From Thermoleophilia bacterium (GTDB lineage: Bacteria; Actinomycetota; Thermoleophilia; Gaiellales; Gaiellaceae): 12,561 nt of DNA. The stretch covers positions 1-12,561 of the forward strand of contig JAICTB010000041.1 in NCBI GenBank assembly GCA_025936595.1, in the 5' to 3' direction. Both the position numbers and the translations under genes were made by a program. The notes beneath the pieces are model-generated. The model was given only the letters and a program-made list of their open reading frames with translations. It was not told the origin of the DNA and did not search any database. The first letter of the stretch is position 1. Each line of letters opens with the position of its first letter. Below are positions 6,159 to 12,100 of the stretch, piece after piece.

Positions 6159-6862
6159 ACGAGAACGGCAGCCGACAATCGAGCCGCGTCGACAAGCGAG
6201 CCGAGTATGAGCGCGCCGTCGGTCGAGCCGAGTAGCGCGTCGACCGCGTGCTCCGGGTGCGGCATCAGCCCGAAGACGTTGCCGTCTCCGTTCAGCACAC
6301 CGGCGACGTTCCCGACCGCCCCGTTCGGGTTGGCGCCGTCGGCGTAGCGCAAGGCGATCTGACCGTTCGCGTCGAGCTCCTCGAGGAGTGCGTCGTCCAC
6401 GAACCAGCACCCGTCGCCGTGCTTGACGGGGATGGACAACTCTCGGCCCTGGCCGCAGCGAGACGTGAACGCCGACTCGCTCGTCTCCACAATTAGCGCG
6501 ACGTCGCGGCAGACGAACGAGAGCGACTCGTTCGGGCGCAGCGCGCCGGGAAGCAAGCCCGCCTCGGTGAGGATCTGGAAGCCGTTGCAGATCCCGAGCA
6601 CCAGGCCGCCGTCCGCTGCGAAGGCCGAGACCGCCTGCATCACCGGCGAGAAGCGCGCGATCGCGCCGCAGCGCAGGTAGTCGCCGTACGAAAACCCGCC
6701 GGGGAGGACGACGGCCGCCGTCGCCGCTGGCAGCTGCTCGTCGGTGTGCCACACGCGCGGGCTCTCGGCGCCCAGGAGCTCCAGTGCGCGCTGGGCGTCG
6801 CGGTCGTCGTTCGACCCCGGAAAGACGACGACGGGGATCACGGGGGCCGGAGCAATGCTCAT
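6155..6862 (-). CDS. purQ: FGAM synthase glutaminase subunit PurQ
   Basis: This 235-residue class I glutamine amidotransferase releases ammonia from glutamine and passes it to PurL, with PurS, to convert FGAR to FGAM in purine synthesis. It shows the family start VVVFPGSNDDRDAQRAL, LPGGFSYGDYLRCGAIA, the nucleophile elbow GLVLGICNGFQIL (C92), GDGNVFGLMPHPEHAVD with the H202 and E204 of the catalytic triad, and a length normal for the small PurQ type. The ATG at 6862 overlaps the purS stop by 4 bp (ATGA), so it is translationally coupled. An in-frame ATG at 6922 lies within purS and is rejected. It is the last gene of the operon here: the next gene is convergent, and purL, the partner often found next, is absent from the window. 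Confidence 0.97.
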   Translation of the reverse strand: MSIAPAPVIPVVVFPGSNDDRDAQRALELLGAESPRVWHTDEQLPAATAAVVLPGGFSYGDYLRCGAIARFSPVMQAVSAFAADGGLVLGICNGFQILTEAGLLPGALRPNESLSFVCRDVALIVETSESAFTSRCGQGRELSIPVKHGDGCWFVDDALLEELDANGQIALRYADGANPNGAVGNVAGVLNGDGNVFGLMPHPEHAVDALLGSTDGALILGSLVDAARLSAAVLV

Positions 6863-7101
6863 GCGGCGCCCAACTCGATGGTGTAGCTCTCGATCAACGG
6901 GTTCGTCAGGAGCTGCTCGCACATCCGCTCGAGCTCGGCCAGCGCCTCCGCGCGGTCCTCCGTCGCGAGCTCGACGTCCACGAGCCGGCCGACCCGGGTC
7001 TCCGCGACGTCGAACCCGAGGTGGCGGAGCGAGCCTTCGACCGCCTGGCCCTGCGGGTCGAGGATGCCCGGCTTCGGCCGGACGAGGACGGTCGCCCTCA
7101 A
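6859..7101 (-). CDS. purS: FGAM synthase subunit PurS (TTG start)
   Basis: This 80-residue protein has the usual PurS length. PurS dimers bridge PurQ and PurL in the three-part FGAM synthase. It shows the conserved start ATVLVRPKPGILDPQGQAVE, then LRHLGFDVAETRVGRLVDVE and the ending LLTNPLIESYTIEL. I place the start at TTG 7101, which overlaps the purC stop by 4 bp (TTGA). No ATG or GTG is available in frame at this point, and the frame stays open upstream only as a shadow of purC. A G-rich run about 8 nt upstream could serve as ribosome binding site. The stop overlaps the purQ ATG (ATGA). The start codon is an inference from homology and spacing. Confidence 0.93.
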   Translation of the reverse strand: MRATVLVRPKPGILDPQGQAVEGSLRHLGFDVAETRVGRLVDVELATEDRAEALAELERMCEQLLTNPLIESYTIELGAA

Positions 7102-7958
7102 CGGAGCACCACCCCCGGGTCGCTCAGGTAATCGTCGAAGTCGAGCTCGGTCAGGCGCTCGAACGCCTCGACATAGCGCGCTCGCGTCCCGCTGACGACC
7201 GCGGCCGGCAGCCGCGGGCCGGGATCGGTCTTGTCCCAGCCGAGCGACTCGCAGTAGTCGCGCACGAACTGCTTGTCGAAGGAGGGAGGAGTCGCGCCCG
7301 GGCGGTAGTCGTCTGCGGGCCAGAACCGGGAGGAGTCGGGCGTGAACGCCTCGTCGCCGAGCACGATCGTACCGTCCGTGTCGACCCCGAACTCGAGCTT
7401 CGTATCGGCGAGGATGATCCCGCGCTCCCGGGCGTAGGACGAGACGAACGAGTAGAGCTCGAGGGCCGTCGACTCCACCTCGGCGAAACGCTCGGCACCC
7501 ACGAGCTCGGCTGCGGCCGCGCGGTCGATGTTCTCGTCGTGCCCGCTCTGAGCCTTCGTCGCCGGCGTGAAGATCGGCTGCGGGAGCTGCTGCGACTCGA
7601 CAAGCCCGCCGGGGAGCTCGTGCCCGCAGACTTCGCCCGTGGCGACGTAGTCCTTCCAGCCGGACCCGGCGAGATAGCCGCGGACGACGCACTCGATCGG
7701 CAGCATCTCGAGCTTGCGGCACTCGGTCGAGCGGCCGTCCTCACGGAGTGCGAGGAGGTGATTCGGGACGATGTGGCGCGTGCGCGCGAACCAGAATCCG
7801 GAAAGGCCCGTGAGCACGCGTCCCTTGTCCGGTATCTCCGTCGGCAGGATCACGTCGAAGGTGGAGATGCGGTCGCTCGCGACGAGCAGCAGCCGCTCGT
7901 CGTCGAGCGCGTAGAGCTCGCGAACCTTTCCGCTGCCGACGTGCAGTGCCTCAGACAT
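7098..7958 (-). CDS. purC: SAICAR synthetase PurC
   Basis: This 286-residue enzyme joins CAIR and aspartate using ATP to make SAICAR, in the cytoplasm. Conserved elements in order: GSGKVRELY nucleotide loop (8-16), LLVASDRISTFDV, VLTGLSGFWF, IECVVRGYLAGSGWKDY, QLPQPIFTPATKAQSGHDEN, ILADTKLEFG and GDEAFTPDSSRFWP. The inserted stretch GEVCGHELPGGL and the length fit the longer, yeast ADE1-like subfamily. The ATG at 7958 has a strong GGAGGAA site 7 nt upstream, the best ribosome binding site of the operon, encoded within the end of purB. It overlaps the purB stop by 8 bp and its own stop overlaps the purS TTG by 4 bp. Confidence 0.97.
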   Translation of the reverse strand: MSEALHVGSGKVRELYALDDERLLLVASDRISTFDVILPTEIPDKGRVLTGLSGFWFARTRHIVPNHLLALREDGRSTECRKLEMLPIECVVRGYLAGSGWKDYVATGEVCGHELPGGLVESQQLPQPIFTPATKAQSGHDENIDRAAAAELVGAERFAEVESTALELYSFVSSYARERGIILADTKLEFGVDTDGTIVLGDEAFTPDSSRFWPADDYRPGATPPSFDKQFVRDYCESLGWDKTDPGPRLPAAVVSGTRARYVEAFERLTELDFDDYLSDPGVVLR

Positions 7959-9276
7959 GAAGGGCTTCCTCCTTGGGGACGAGACGGCGAAGACGGTCGA
8001 ACGTGTGGTCGAGGTGCGCAAGCGTGGCGTGCAGGTCGAAGACAGAGGCGAGCGCCGCGTCATCGAGCCGCTCGGCGATCGCCCGATCCGAGCGGACAAG
8101 ATCGGCGAAGTCACGCTCCTCGTCCCAGGCGCGCATCGCGTTCGCCTGCACGAGCCGGTACGCGTCCGCACGCTCCAGGCCGGCATCGATCAGCGCGAGG
8201 AGCAGCCGGTGCGAGAAGAAGAGACCGTGTGAGCTCCAGAGGTTGCGTTCCATCCGCTCGGGATAGACGACGAGCCCATCGACGATCCAGGCAAAGCGGT
8301 CGAGCATGTAGTCGAGCGCGAGGAACGCGTCGGGGATCACCACGCGCTCGGCGGAGGAGTGAGAGATGTCGCGCTCGTGCCACAGCGCAACGTTCTCGAA
8401 GCCGACGATCGCCGCGCCCCGCACGATCCGCGCGAGGCCACAGATGCGCTCGGCGACCTTCGGGTTCCGCTTGTGCGGCATGGCCGATGATCCCTTCATG
8501 CCGGTTGCGAACGGCTCCTCCACTTCGCGAACCTCGGTTCGCGCCAGATGCCGGATCTCGGTCGCGAACCGGTCGAGCGAGGTCGCGCACAACGCGAGAG
8601 CTGCGAGCAGCTCCGCGTGCCGGTCGCGCGCGATCACCTGCGTCGACACCGGGTCCGGCTCGAGACCGAGCCGGTCGCATGCGATGCGCTCGACTTCGGG
8701 GTCGATCGCGGCGTAGGTGCCGACGGTGCCGGACAGCTGCCCGACGCGGCAGCCTTCGAGTGCCCGCTCGAGCCTCACCCGCGCGCGGTCGAGCTCGAAG
8801 GCCCAGCCGGCGAGCTTCCAGCCGAACGTCGTCGGCTCCGCGTGGATGCCGTGGGATCGGCCGATGCAGATCGTCGCGCGATGTTCCTCCGCGCGCCGCA
8901 CGACGACGGCGATTGCGCGATCGACGCCGCGCAACACGAGCTCGCCCGCGTCGCGCAGCTGCAACGCGAGCGCCGTGTCGACGACATCGGAGGAGGTGAG
9001 CCCGTAGTGCACCCAGCGGCCTTCCGGGCCGAGCTGCTCAGCCACGGCGTCGACGAACGCGGCGAGATCGTGATCCGTCGTTCGTTCGATCTCCGCGACG
9101 CGCTCCACGGTCGGCACGGCCGCGCCCGCGCGAATCGCGGCGACATCCTCTGCCGGCACGGCGCCCACCTCGACCCAGCCGTCGAGCGCGGCGAGCTCCA
9201 CGTCGAGCCACCGCTCGAGCTTGCCCTCCTCCGACCAGATCCGGCTCATCTCCGGACGGGAGTAGCGGGCGATCAC
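7951..9276 (-). CDS. purB: Adenylosuccinate lyase PurB
   Basis: This 441-residue enzyme removes fumarate from SAICAR and from adenylosuccinate. It starts with MIARYSRPEMSRIWSEEGKL, typical of the bacterial short form. It shows TTDHDLAAFVDAV with H69, TSSDVVDTALALQL, GRSHGIHAEPTTFG with H142, and the fumarase/lyase superfamily signature GSSAMPHKRNP with S263 and S264 in the flexible catalytic loop. The length matches the 430-440 usual for this form. The GTG at 9276 is chosen because family members begin at this point; no spaced Shine-Dalgarno site is seen, but a TACACT box lies 7 nt upstream. It follows purE by 21 bp and overlaps purC by 8 bp. Confidence 0.97.
   Translation of the reverse strand: MIARYSRPEMSRIWSEEGKLERWLDVELAALDGWVEVGAVPAEDVAAIRAGAAVPTVERVAEIERTTDHDLAAFVDAVAEQLGPEGRWVHYGLTSSDVVDTALALQLRDAGELVLRGVDRAIAVVVRRAEEHRATICIGRSHGIHAEPTTFGWKLAGWAFELDRARVRLERALEGCRVGQLSGTVGTYAAIDPEVERIACDRLGLEPDPVSTQVIARDRHAELLAALALCATSLDRFATEIRHLARTEVREVEEPFATGMKGSSAMPHKRNPKVAERICGLARIVRGAAIVGFENVALWHERDISHSSAERVVIPDAFLALDYMLDRFAWIVDGLVVYPERMERNLWSSHGLFFSHRLLLALIDAGLERADAYRLVQANAMRAWDEERDFADLVRSDRAIAERLDDAALASVFDLHATLAHLDHTFDRLRRLVPKEEALHV
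7966..7972 (-). promoter_or_regulatory. Strong Shine-Dalgarno site of purC
   Basis: On the minus strand GGAGGAA is followed by GCCCTTC and the purC ATG at 7958. It lies inside the last codons of purB (Lys-Glu-Glu), so purC can be initiated independently of, as well as coupled to, purB translation. It decides the purC start. Confidence 0.8.
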
Positions 9277-9283
9277 TCCCGGC

Positions 9284-9289
9284 AGTGTA
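9284..9289 (-). promoter_or_regulatory. Putative internal -10 box (TACACT) before purB
   Basis: On the minus strand TACACT (TANNNT type) is followed by 7 nt (GCCGGGA) and the purB GTG at 9276. It falls in the only gap within the purine operon, 21 bp between purE and purB, and could give a separate leaderless purB transcript. No -35 box is evident. Confidence 0.4.
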
Positions 9290-9297
9290 GATGCGGC

Positions 9298-9720
9298 TCA
9301 GGAGGTCGCCGGAGCAAGCGCGAGGATGCGTGCGGCCAGCACCGCCGCGTTTTTCGCGTTGTCGACCCCGACGGTCGCCACCGGCACGCCGGGCGGCATC
9401 TGCACGATCGAGAGGAGCGCGTCGAGGCCGTCCAGCACCGACAGCGACGAGCGCAGCGGGACGCCGATCACGGGCAGCTCGCTGTGCGCCGCGACGACGC
9501 CCGGCAGCGCAGCGGCGAGGCCGGCACCGCAGATCAGGACCTGGATCCCGCGACCCTGAGCTGCACGTGCGTACTCGGCGACGGCGTCGGGCGTCCGGTG
9601 CGCCGAGTGCACCGCGAGCTCCCAGCCGATGCCCCGCGCGTCGAGCTCGTCCGCCGCCGCCTGCATGCGGCCGCGGTCGGACTCGGAGCCCACGAGGATG
9701 CCGACGCGTAGCTCAGGCAT
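9298..9720 (-). CDS. purE: PurE, N5-CAIR mutase / AIR carboxylase catalytic subunit (short form)
   Basis: This 140-residue protein forms CAIR in the purine pathway. It shows VGILVGSESDRGRMQ with the phosphate/substrate loop, VHSAHRTPDAV with the catalytic His of class I enzymes, LPVIGVPLRSS, LDGLDALLSIVQMPPGVPVATVG and NAKNAAVLAARILAL. Two oddities: the motif normally AAHLPG reads AAALPG, so a second usually conserved His is Ala, and the protein stops right after the NAKNA helix, about 20 residues short of common class I enzymes, which carry a further C-terminal helix. No purK is in the window. The ATG at 9720 overlaps the purD stop by 8 bp with no Shine-Dalgarno site, so translation is probably coupled to purD. 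Class I by SAHRT rather than the SAHKT of class II. Confidence 0.94.
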   Translation of the reverse strand: MPELRVGILVGSESDRGRMQAAADELDARGIGWELAVHSAHRTPDAVAEYARAAQGRGIQVLICGAGLAAALPGVVAAHSELPVIGVPLRSSLSVLDGLDALLSIVQMPPGVPVATVGVDNAKNAAVLAARILALAPATS

Positions 9721-10918
9721 GGGCGGCCGCGATGTCGGTTCGGAACCTTGCGCCCTCGAACGAGATCAGGTCGACCGCGTCGTAGGCGCGCTCGCGCGCG
9801 GCGGGGACGGACGGGCCGGTCGCGGTCACGGAGAGGATTCTGCCCCCGTTGGTGATCAGGCCGCCGTCTCGAACGGCGGTCCCGCCGTGGAAGACGCTTG
9901 CGCCTGCCGCCCGCGCAGCGTCGAGACCGTCGATGCGCGCACCGGAATAGTCGCTGCGAGCGGGATAATCAGGCCCCGCGAGCACAACCGTCACCGCGGC
10001 CTCGCCGCTCATCGAGATCGACGTGCCCGAGAGATCGCCCAGCGCCGCGGCCATGAGCACCTCGAGCAGGTTTCCCTCGATGAGGGGCATCAGGACCTGC
10101 GTCTCCGGGTCTCCGAAGCGGGCGTTGAACTCGAGCACCTTCGGTCCCTCGTCGGTGAGCATGAGGCCCGCGAAGAGACAGCCGACGAACGGGCAACCTC
10201 GCCGTGCCAGCTCGTCGATCACCGGCCGGTGCACGCGCTCGACGAGCTCGTCCAGTTCGACCGGCAGCGGCACCGGCGAGTAGGCGCCCATGCCGCCCGT
10301 GTTCGGTCCCACGTCGCCGTCTCCGATCCGCTTGAAATCCTGGGCTCCGCCGAGCGTGATGAGGTGCTTTCCGTCGGAGAGCGCGAAGACCGAGACCTCC
10401 TCGCCTTCGAGCAGCTCCTCGATCACGAAGTCGCCGCCGAACGCCGTCACGTCGCGGAGCGCCGTATCGACTTCGGCTGGGGTGCGACACACGAAGACGC
10501 CCTTCCCGGCCGCGAGACCGTCGGCCTTGACGACGCACGGCGCCCGCGCGACCGAGAGCGTCTCGGCGGCAGGAACGCCGGCCGCTCGGAGCACGTCCTT
10601 CGCAAACGCCTTCGATCCCTCGATGCGGGCCGCCGCCCCCGAGGGGCCGAAGACGGCGATGCCGTTCTGGCGCAAGCCGTCGGCGATCCCCGCGACGAGA
10701 GGCCCTTCAGGTCCGATCACCACGAGGTCGGCGTCGAGCGTGAGCGCGAGGCTGAGCAGCCCGTCGGCGTCGTCGGCGCGCACCGGATGACAGCGGCCGA
10801 GCTCCGCGATGCCGGGGTTCCCCGGTGCGGCATGGAGCTCCAAGAGGCCGTGGCCCCGGGCGAGCCGCCACGCGAGCGCATGCTCACGCGCGCCCGAGCC
10901 GACGACCACGACATCCAC
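9713..10918 (-). CDS. purD: Phosphoribosylamine-glycine ligase (GAR synthetase) PurD
   Basis: This 401-residue ATP-grasp enzyme joins phosphoribosylamine and glycine using ATP. It shows VVVVGSGAREHALAW at the N-domain, VIGPEGPLVAGIADGL, the start of the ATP-grasp region at SKAFAKDVL, VVKADGLAAGKGV, IEELLEGEEVSVFA, GPNTGGMGAYSP and VLEFNARFGDPETQ, then the C-terminal lid domain ending with FEGARFRTDI. The length is slightly under the usual 420-430. The start is GTG at 10918; a TAGACT box 6 nt upstream suggests a leaderless transcript, while the nearest GGAG is 12 nt away. It is the first gene of the operon and overlaps purE by 8 bp. Divergent from the 111-residue gene by 55 bp. Confidence 0.97.
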   Translation of the reverse strand: MDVVVVGSGAREHALAWRLARGHGLLELHAAPGNPGIAELGRCHPVRADDADGLLSLALTLDADLVVIGPEGPLVAGIADGLRQNGIAVFGPSGAAARIEGSKAFAKDVLRAAGVPAAETLSVARAPCVVKADGLAAGKGVFVCRTPAEVDTALRDVTAFGGDFVIEELLEGEEVSVFALSDGKHLITLGGAQDFKRIGDGDVGPNTGGMGAYSPVPLPVELDELVERVHRPVIDELARRGCPFVGCLFAGLMLTDEGPKVLEFNARFGDPETQVLMPLIEGNLLEVLMAAALGDLSGTSISMSGEAAVTVVLAGPDYPARSDYSGARIDGLDAARAAGASVFHGGTAVRDGGLITNGGRILSVTATGPSVPAARERAYDAVDLISFEGARFRTDIAAAHA

Positions 10919-10924
10919 GCGCCG

Positions 10925-10930
10925 AGTCTA
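10925..10930 (-). promoter_or_regulatory. Putative -10 box (TAGACT) of the purine operon
   Basis: On the minus strand TAGACT lies 6 nt before the purD GTG at 10918, so the operon transcript would start at or within a base or two of the start codon. No convincing -35 box is seen at 16-18 nt. A nested palindrome lies just upstream (10931-10956). Confidence 0.45.
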
Positions 10931-10956
10931 CTCCGGGGTTTGACGATCGTCCGGAG
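10931..10956. repeat. Nested inverted repeat upstream of purD (candidate operator)
   Basis: CTCCGG at 10931-10936 and CCGGAG at 10951-10956 form a perfect 6-bp inverted repeat with a 14-nt spacer. The spacer contains the perfect 8-bp palindrome ACGATCGT (10943-10950). It lies in the 55-bp gap between divergent starts, directly upstream of the proposed purD -10 box, a natural place for a regulator of purine synthesis. Palindromes of this size are common in GC-rich DNA, so it may be chance. Confidence 0.35.
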
Positions 10957-10973
10957 CCGGGAACGCGTGGTCC

Positions 10974-11309
10974 ATGCAAGAGCCCGGCGTCGACAAGCAC
11001 CAGTGGGTGACCGAGTGGGAGGTGATCGATGCGCTGCTCACCGAGTCGCCCACCGAGGCGCTCGGCGAGGCGGACGACCTCGTCGGTCGGATGCTCGACG
11101 CGCGCGGGATCGAACGTGAGGAGCGCGACGGGGAGAACGACACCGAGCCGGAAACCGTGCGCGAGTTCGCCGAGGCGCATCGCGTGGTGGCGCTGATCGA
11201 TTCGGGCGAGTCGTACGATCCCGGCGACGTCGCGGTCGCCGTCGAGGCCTATCGGAGCCTCTACGCCTACCTGCTCGACCTCGGCCCCACCGCAGGCACC
11301 CCTGCCTGA
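10974..11309 (+). CDS. Unrecognised acidic 111-residue protein
   Basis: It begins MQEPGVDKHQWVTEWEVIDA and has no signal peptide or membrane segment. It is strongly acidic (many Glu and Asp) and predicted mostly helical: about 10-25 (WVTEWEVIDALL), 28-46 (EALGEADDLVGRMLDARG), an acidic linker near 48-60, 60-76 (VREFAEAHRVVALIDSG) and 82-103 (DVAVAVEAYRSLYAYLLD). Hydrophobic positions recur regularly within the helices, and codon use is like its neighbours, so it is probably a real small soluble protein. No strong ribosome binding site precedes the ATG; an in-frame GTG about 10 codons in is an alternative. It lies between the divergent purine operon and fdhD, 14 bp before the latter. Function unknown. 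Confidence 0.75.
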   Translation: MQEPGVDKHQWVTEWEVIDALLTESPTEALGEADDLVGRMLDARGIEREERDGENDTEPETVREFAEAHRVVALIDSGESYDPGDVAVAVEAYRSLYAYLLDLGPTAGTPA

Positions 11310-11311
11310 CC

Positions 11312-11317
11312 GATACT
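11312..11317 (+). promoter_or_regulatory. Possible -10 box (GATACT) before fdhD
   Basis: GATACT matches TATAAT at four of six positions and lies 6 nt before the fdhD GTG at 11324, similar in spacing to the other TANNNT boxes here. It falls in the 14-bp gap after the 111-residue gene. The first base is off consensus, so this is the weakest of the set. Confidence 0.25.
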
Positions 11318-11323
11318 GGGGCG

Positions 11324-12100
11324 GTGACAGCGCCGCCGTACTCGACGTCGAGGGTGGACGTCGTCCGTGTTCCGGACGGACCGGCGCACGACGTCGTCGC
11401 GGTCGAGGAGCCGCTCGAGATCCGCATCGGCGGCCGGCCGGTCGCGGTCACGATGCGCACGCCGGGGCACGACGAGGAGCTCGCGCTCGGCTTCGCGCTC
11501 TCGGAGGGACTGCAGCCGGCGGGTGCACGGATTCCCGACGACCTGGCGGCGAACACGGTCGAGCTCGAGGCTCCGGGGTTCGACCCGGAACGCCTGGCGC
11601 GGAGCTTCTACACGACGTCCTCGTGCGGGGTGTGTGGGAAGGGAGCGCTCGAAGCGATCGCGGTGGAAGCACCGCGGATCGAGAGCGACCTGCGCGTTCG
11701 TGCAGAGTTGATCGCATCGCTCCCGGACCGCCTGCGTGCAGCGCAACCGGCGTTCGAGGCCACGGGCGGTTTGCACGCGACGGGCCTCTTCGGCGCGGGC
11801 GGGGAGTTGCTGTGTCTGCGCGAGGATGTCGGCCGCCACAACGCGATGGACAAGGTCGTCGGCTGGGCATTCGGCGAGGGCCTGCTGCCTCTCGCGCGAC
11901 TCGTCCTGTGTGTCAGCGGCCGGCTCTCATTCGAGCTCGTCCAGAAGGCGGCCGTCGCAGGGTGCCCTCTCCTCGTCGCGGTCGGAGCGCCGTCGTCGCT
12001 CGCCGTCGAGCTGGCGCACGACCGAGGTGTCACGCTCTGCGGGTTCGTCCGCGGCGGGCGCGTGAACGTCTACACGGAACCGTGGCGCGTCGAGCGCTGA
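11324..12100 (+). CDS. fdhD: FdhD, formate dehydrogenase sulfurtransferase
   Basis: This 258-residue cytoplasmic accessory protein passes sulfur from a cysteine desulfurase to the molybdenum cofactor, which formate dehydrogenase needs. Key motifs: EEPLEIRIGGRPVAVTMRTP, DEELALGFALSEG, SSCGVCGKGALE with the CxxC pair C101 and C104 (the pair that carries sulfur in E. coli FdhD), GGLHATGLF, LREDVGRHNAMDKVVGWA and CVSGRLSFELVQKAAVAG. Length is normal and all known key motifs are present. The start is GTG at 11324; a GTG is favoured by position 14 bp after the previous gene. Its last 19 bp overlap the mobA start, which suggests co-translation and a shared role in Mo/W-enzyme maturation. No formate dehydrogenase subunit is in the window. 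Confidence 0.96.
   Translation: MTAPPYSTSRVDVVRVPDGPAHDVVAVEEPLEIRIGGRPVAVTMRTPGHDEELALGFALSEGLQPAGARIPDDLAANTVELEAPGFDPERLARSFYTTSSCGVCGKGALEAIAVEAPRIESDLRVRAELIASLPDRLRAAQPAFEATGGLHATGLFGAGGELLCLREDVGRHNAMDKVVGWAFGEGLLPLARLVLCVSGRLSFELVQKAAVAGCPLLVAVGAPSSLAVELAHDRGVTLCGFVRGGRVNVYTEPWRVER

Noticed and set aside
4479..6752. 757-residue minus frame that would extend the glycosidase upstream through the 92-residue gene and purQ
   Set aside because: The extra N-terminal part is a shadow of purQ; the signal peptide begins exactly at the ATG at 5765.
6744..8999. 751-residue plus-strand frame antisense to purQ, purS, purC and purB
   Set aside because: Low-complexity Arg/Ala/Ser/Pro sequence, antisense to four well-supported purine genes.
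9629..11119. 496-residue plus-strand frame antisense to purD and purE
   Set aside because: No recognisable motif and arginine/aspartate-rich; purD and purE on the other strand are unmistakable.
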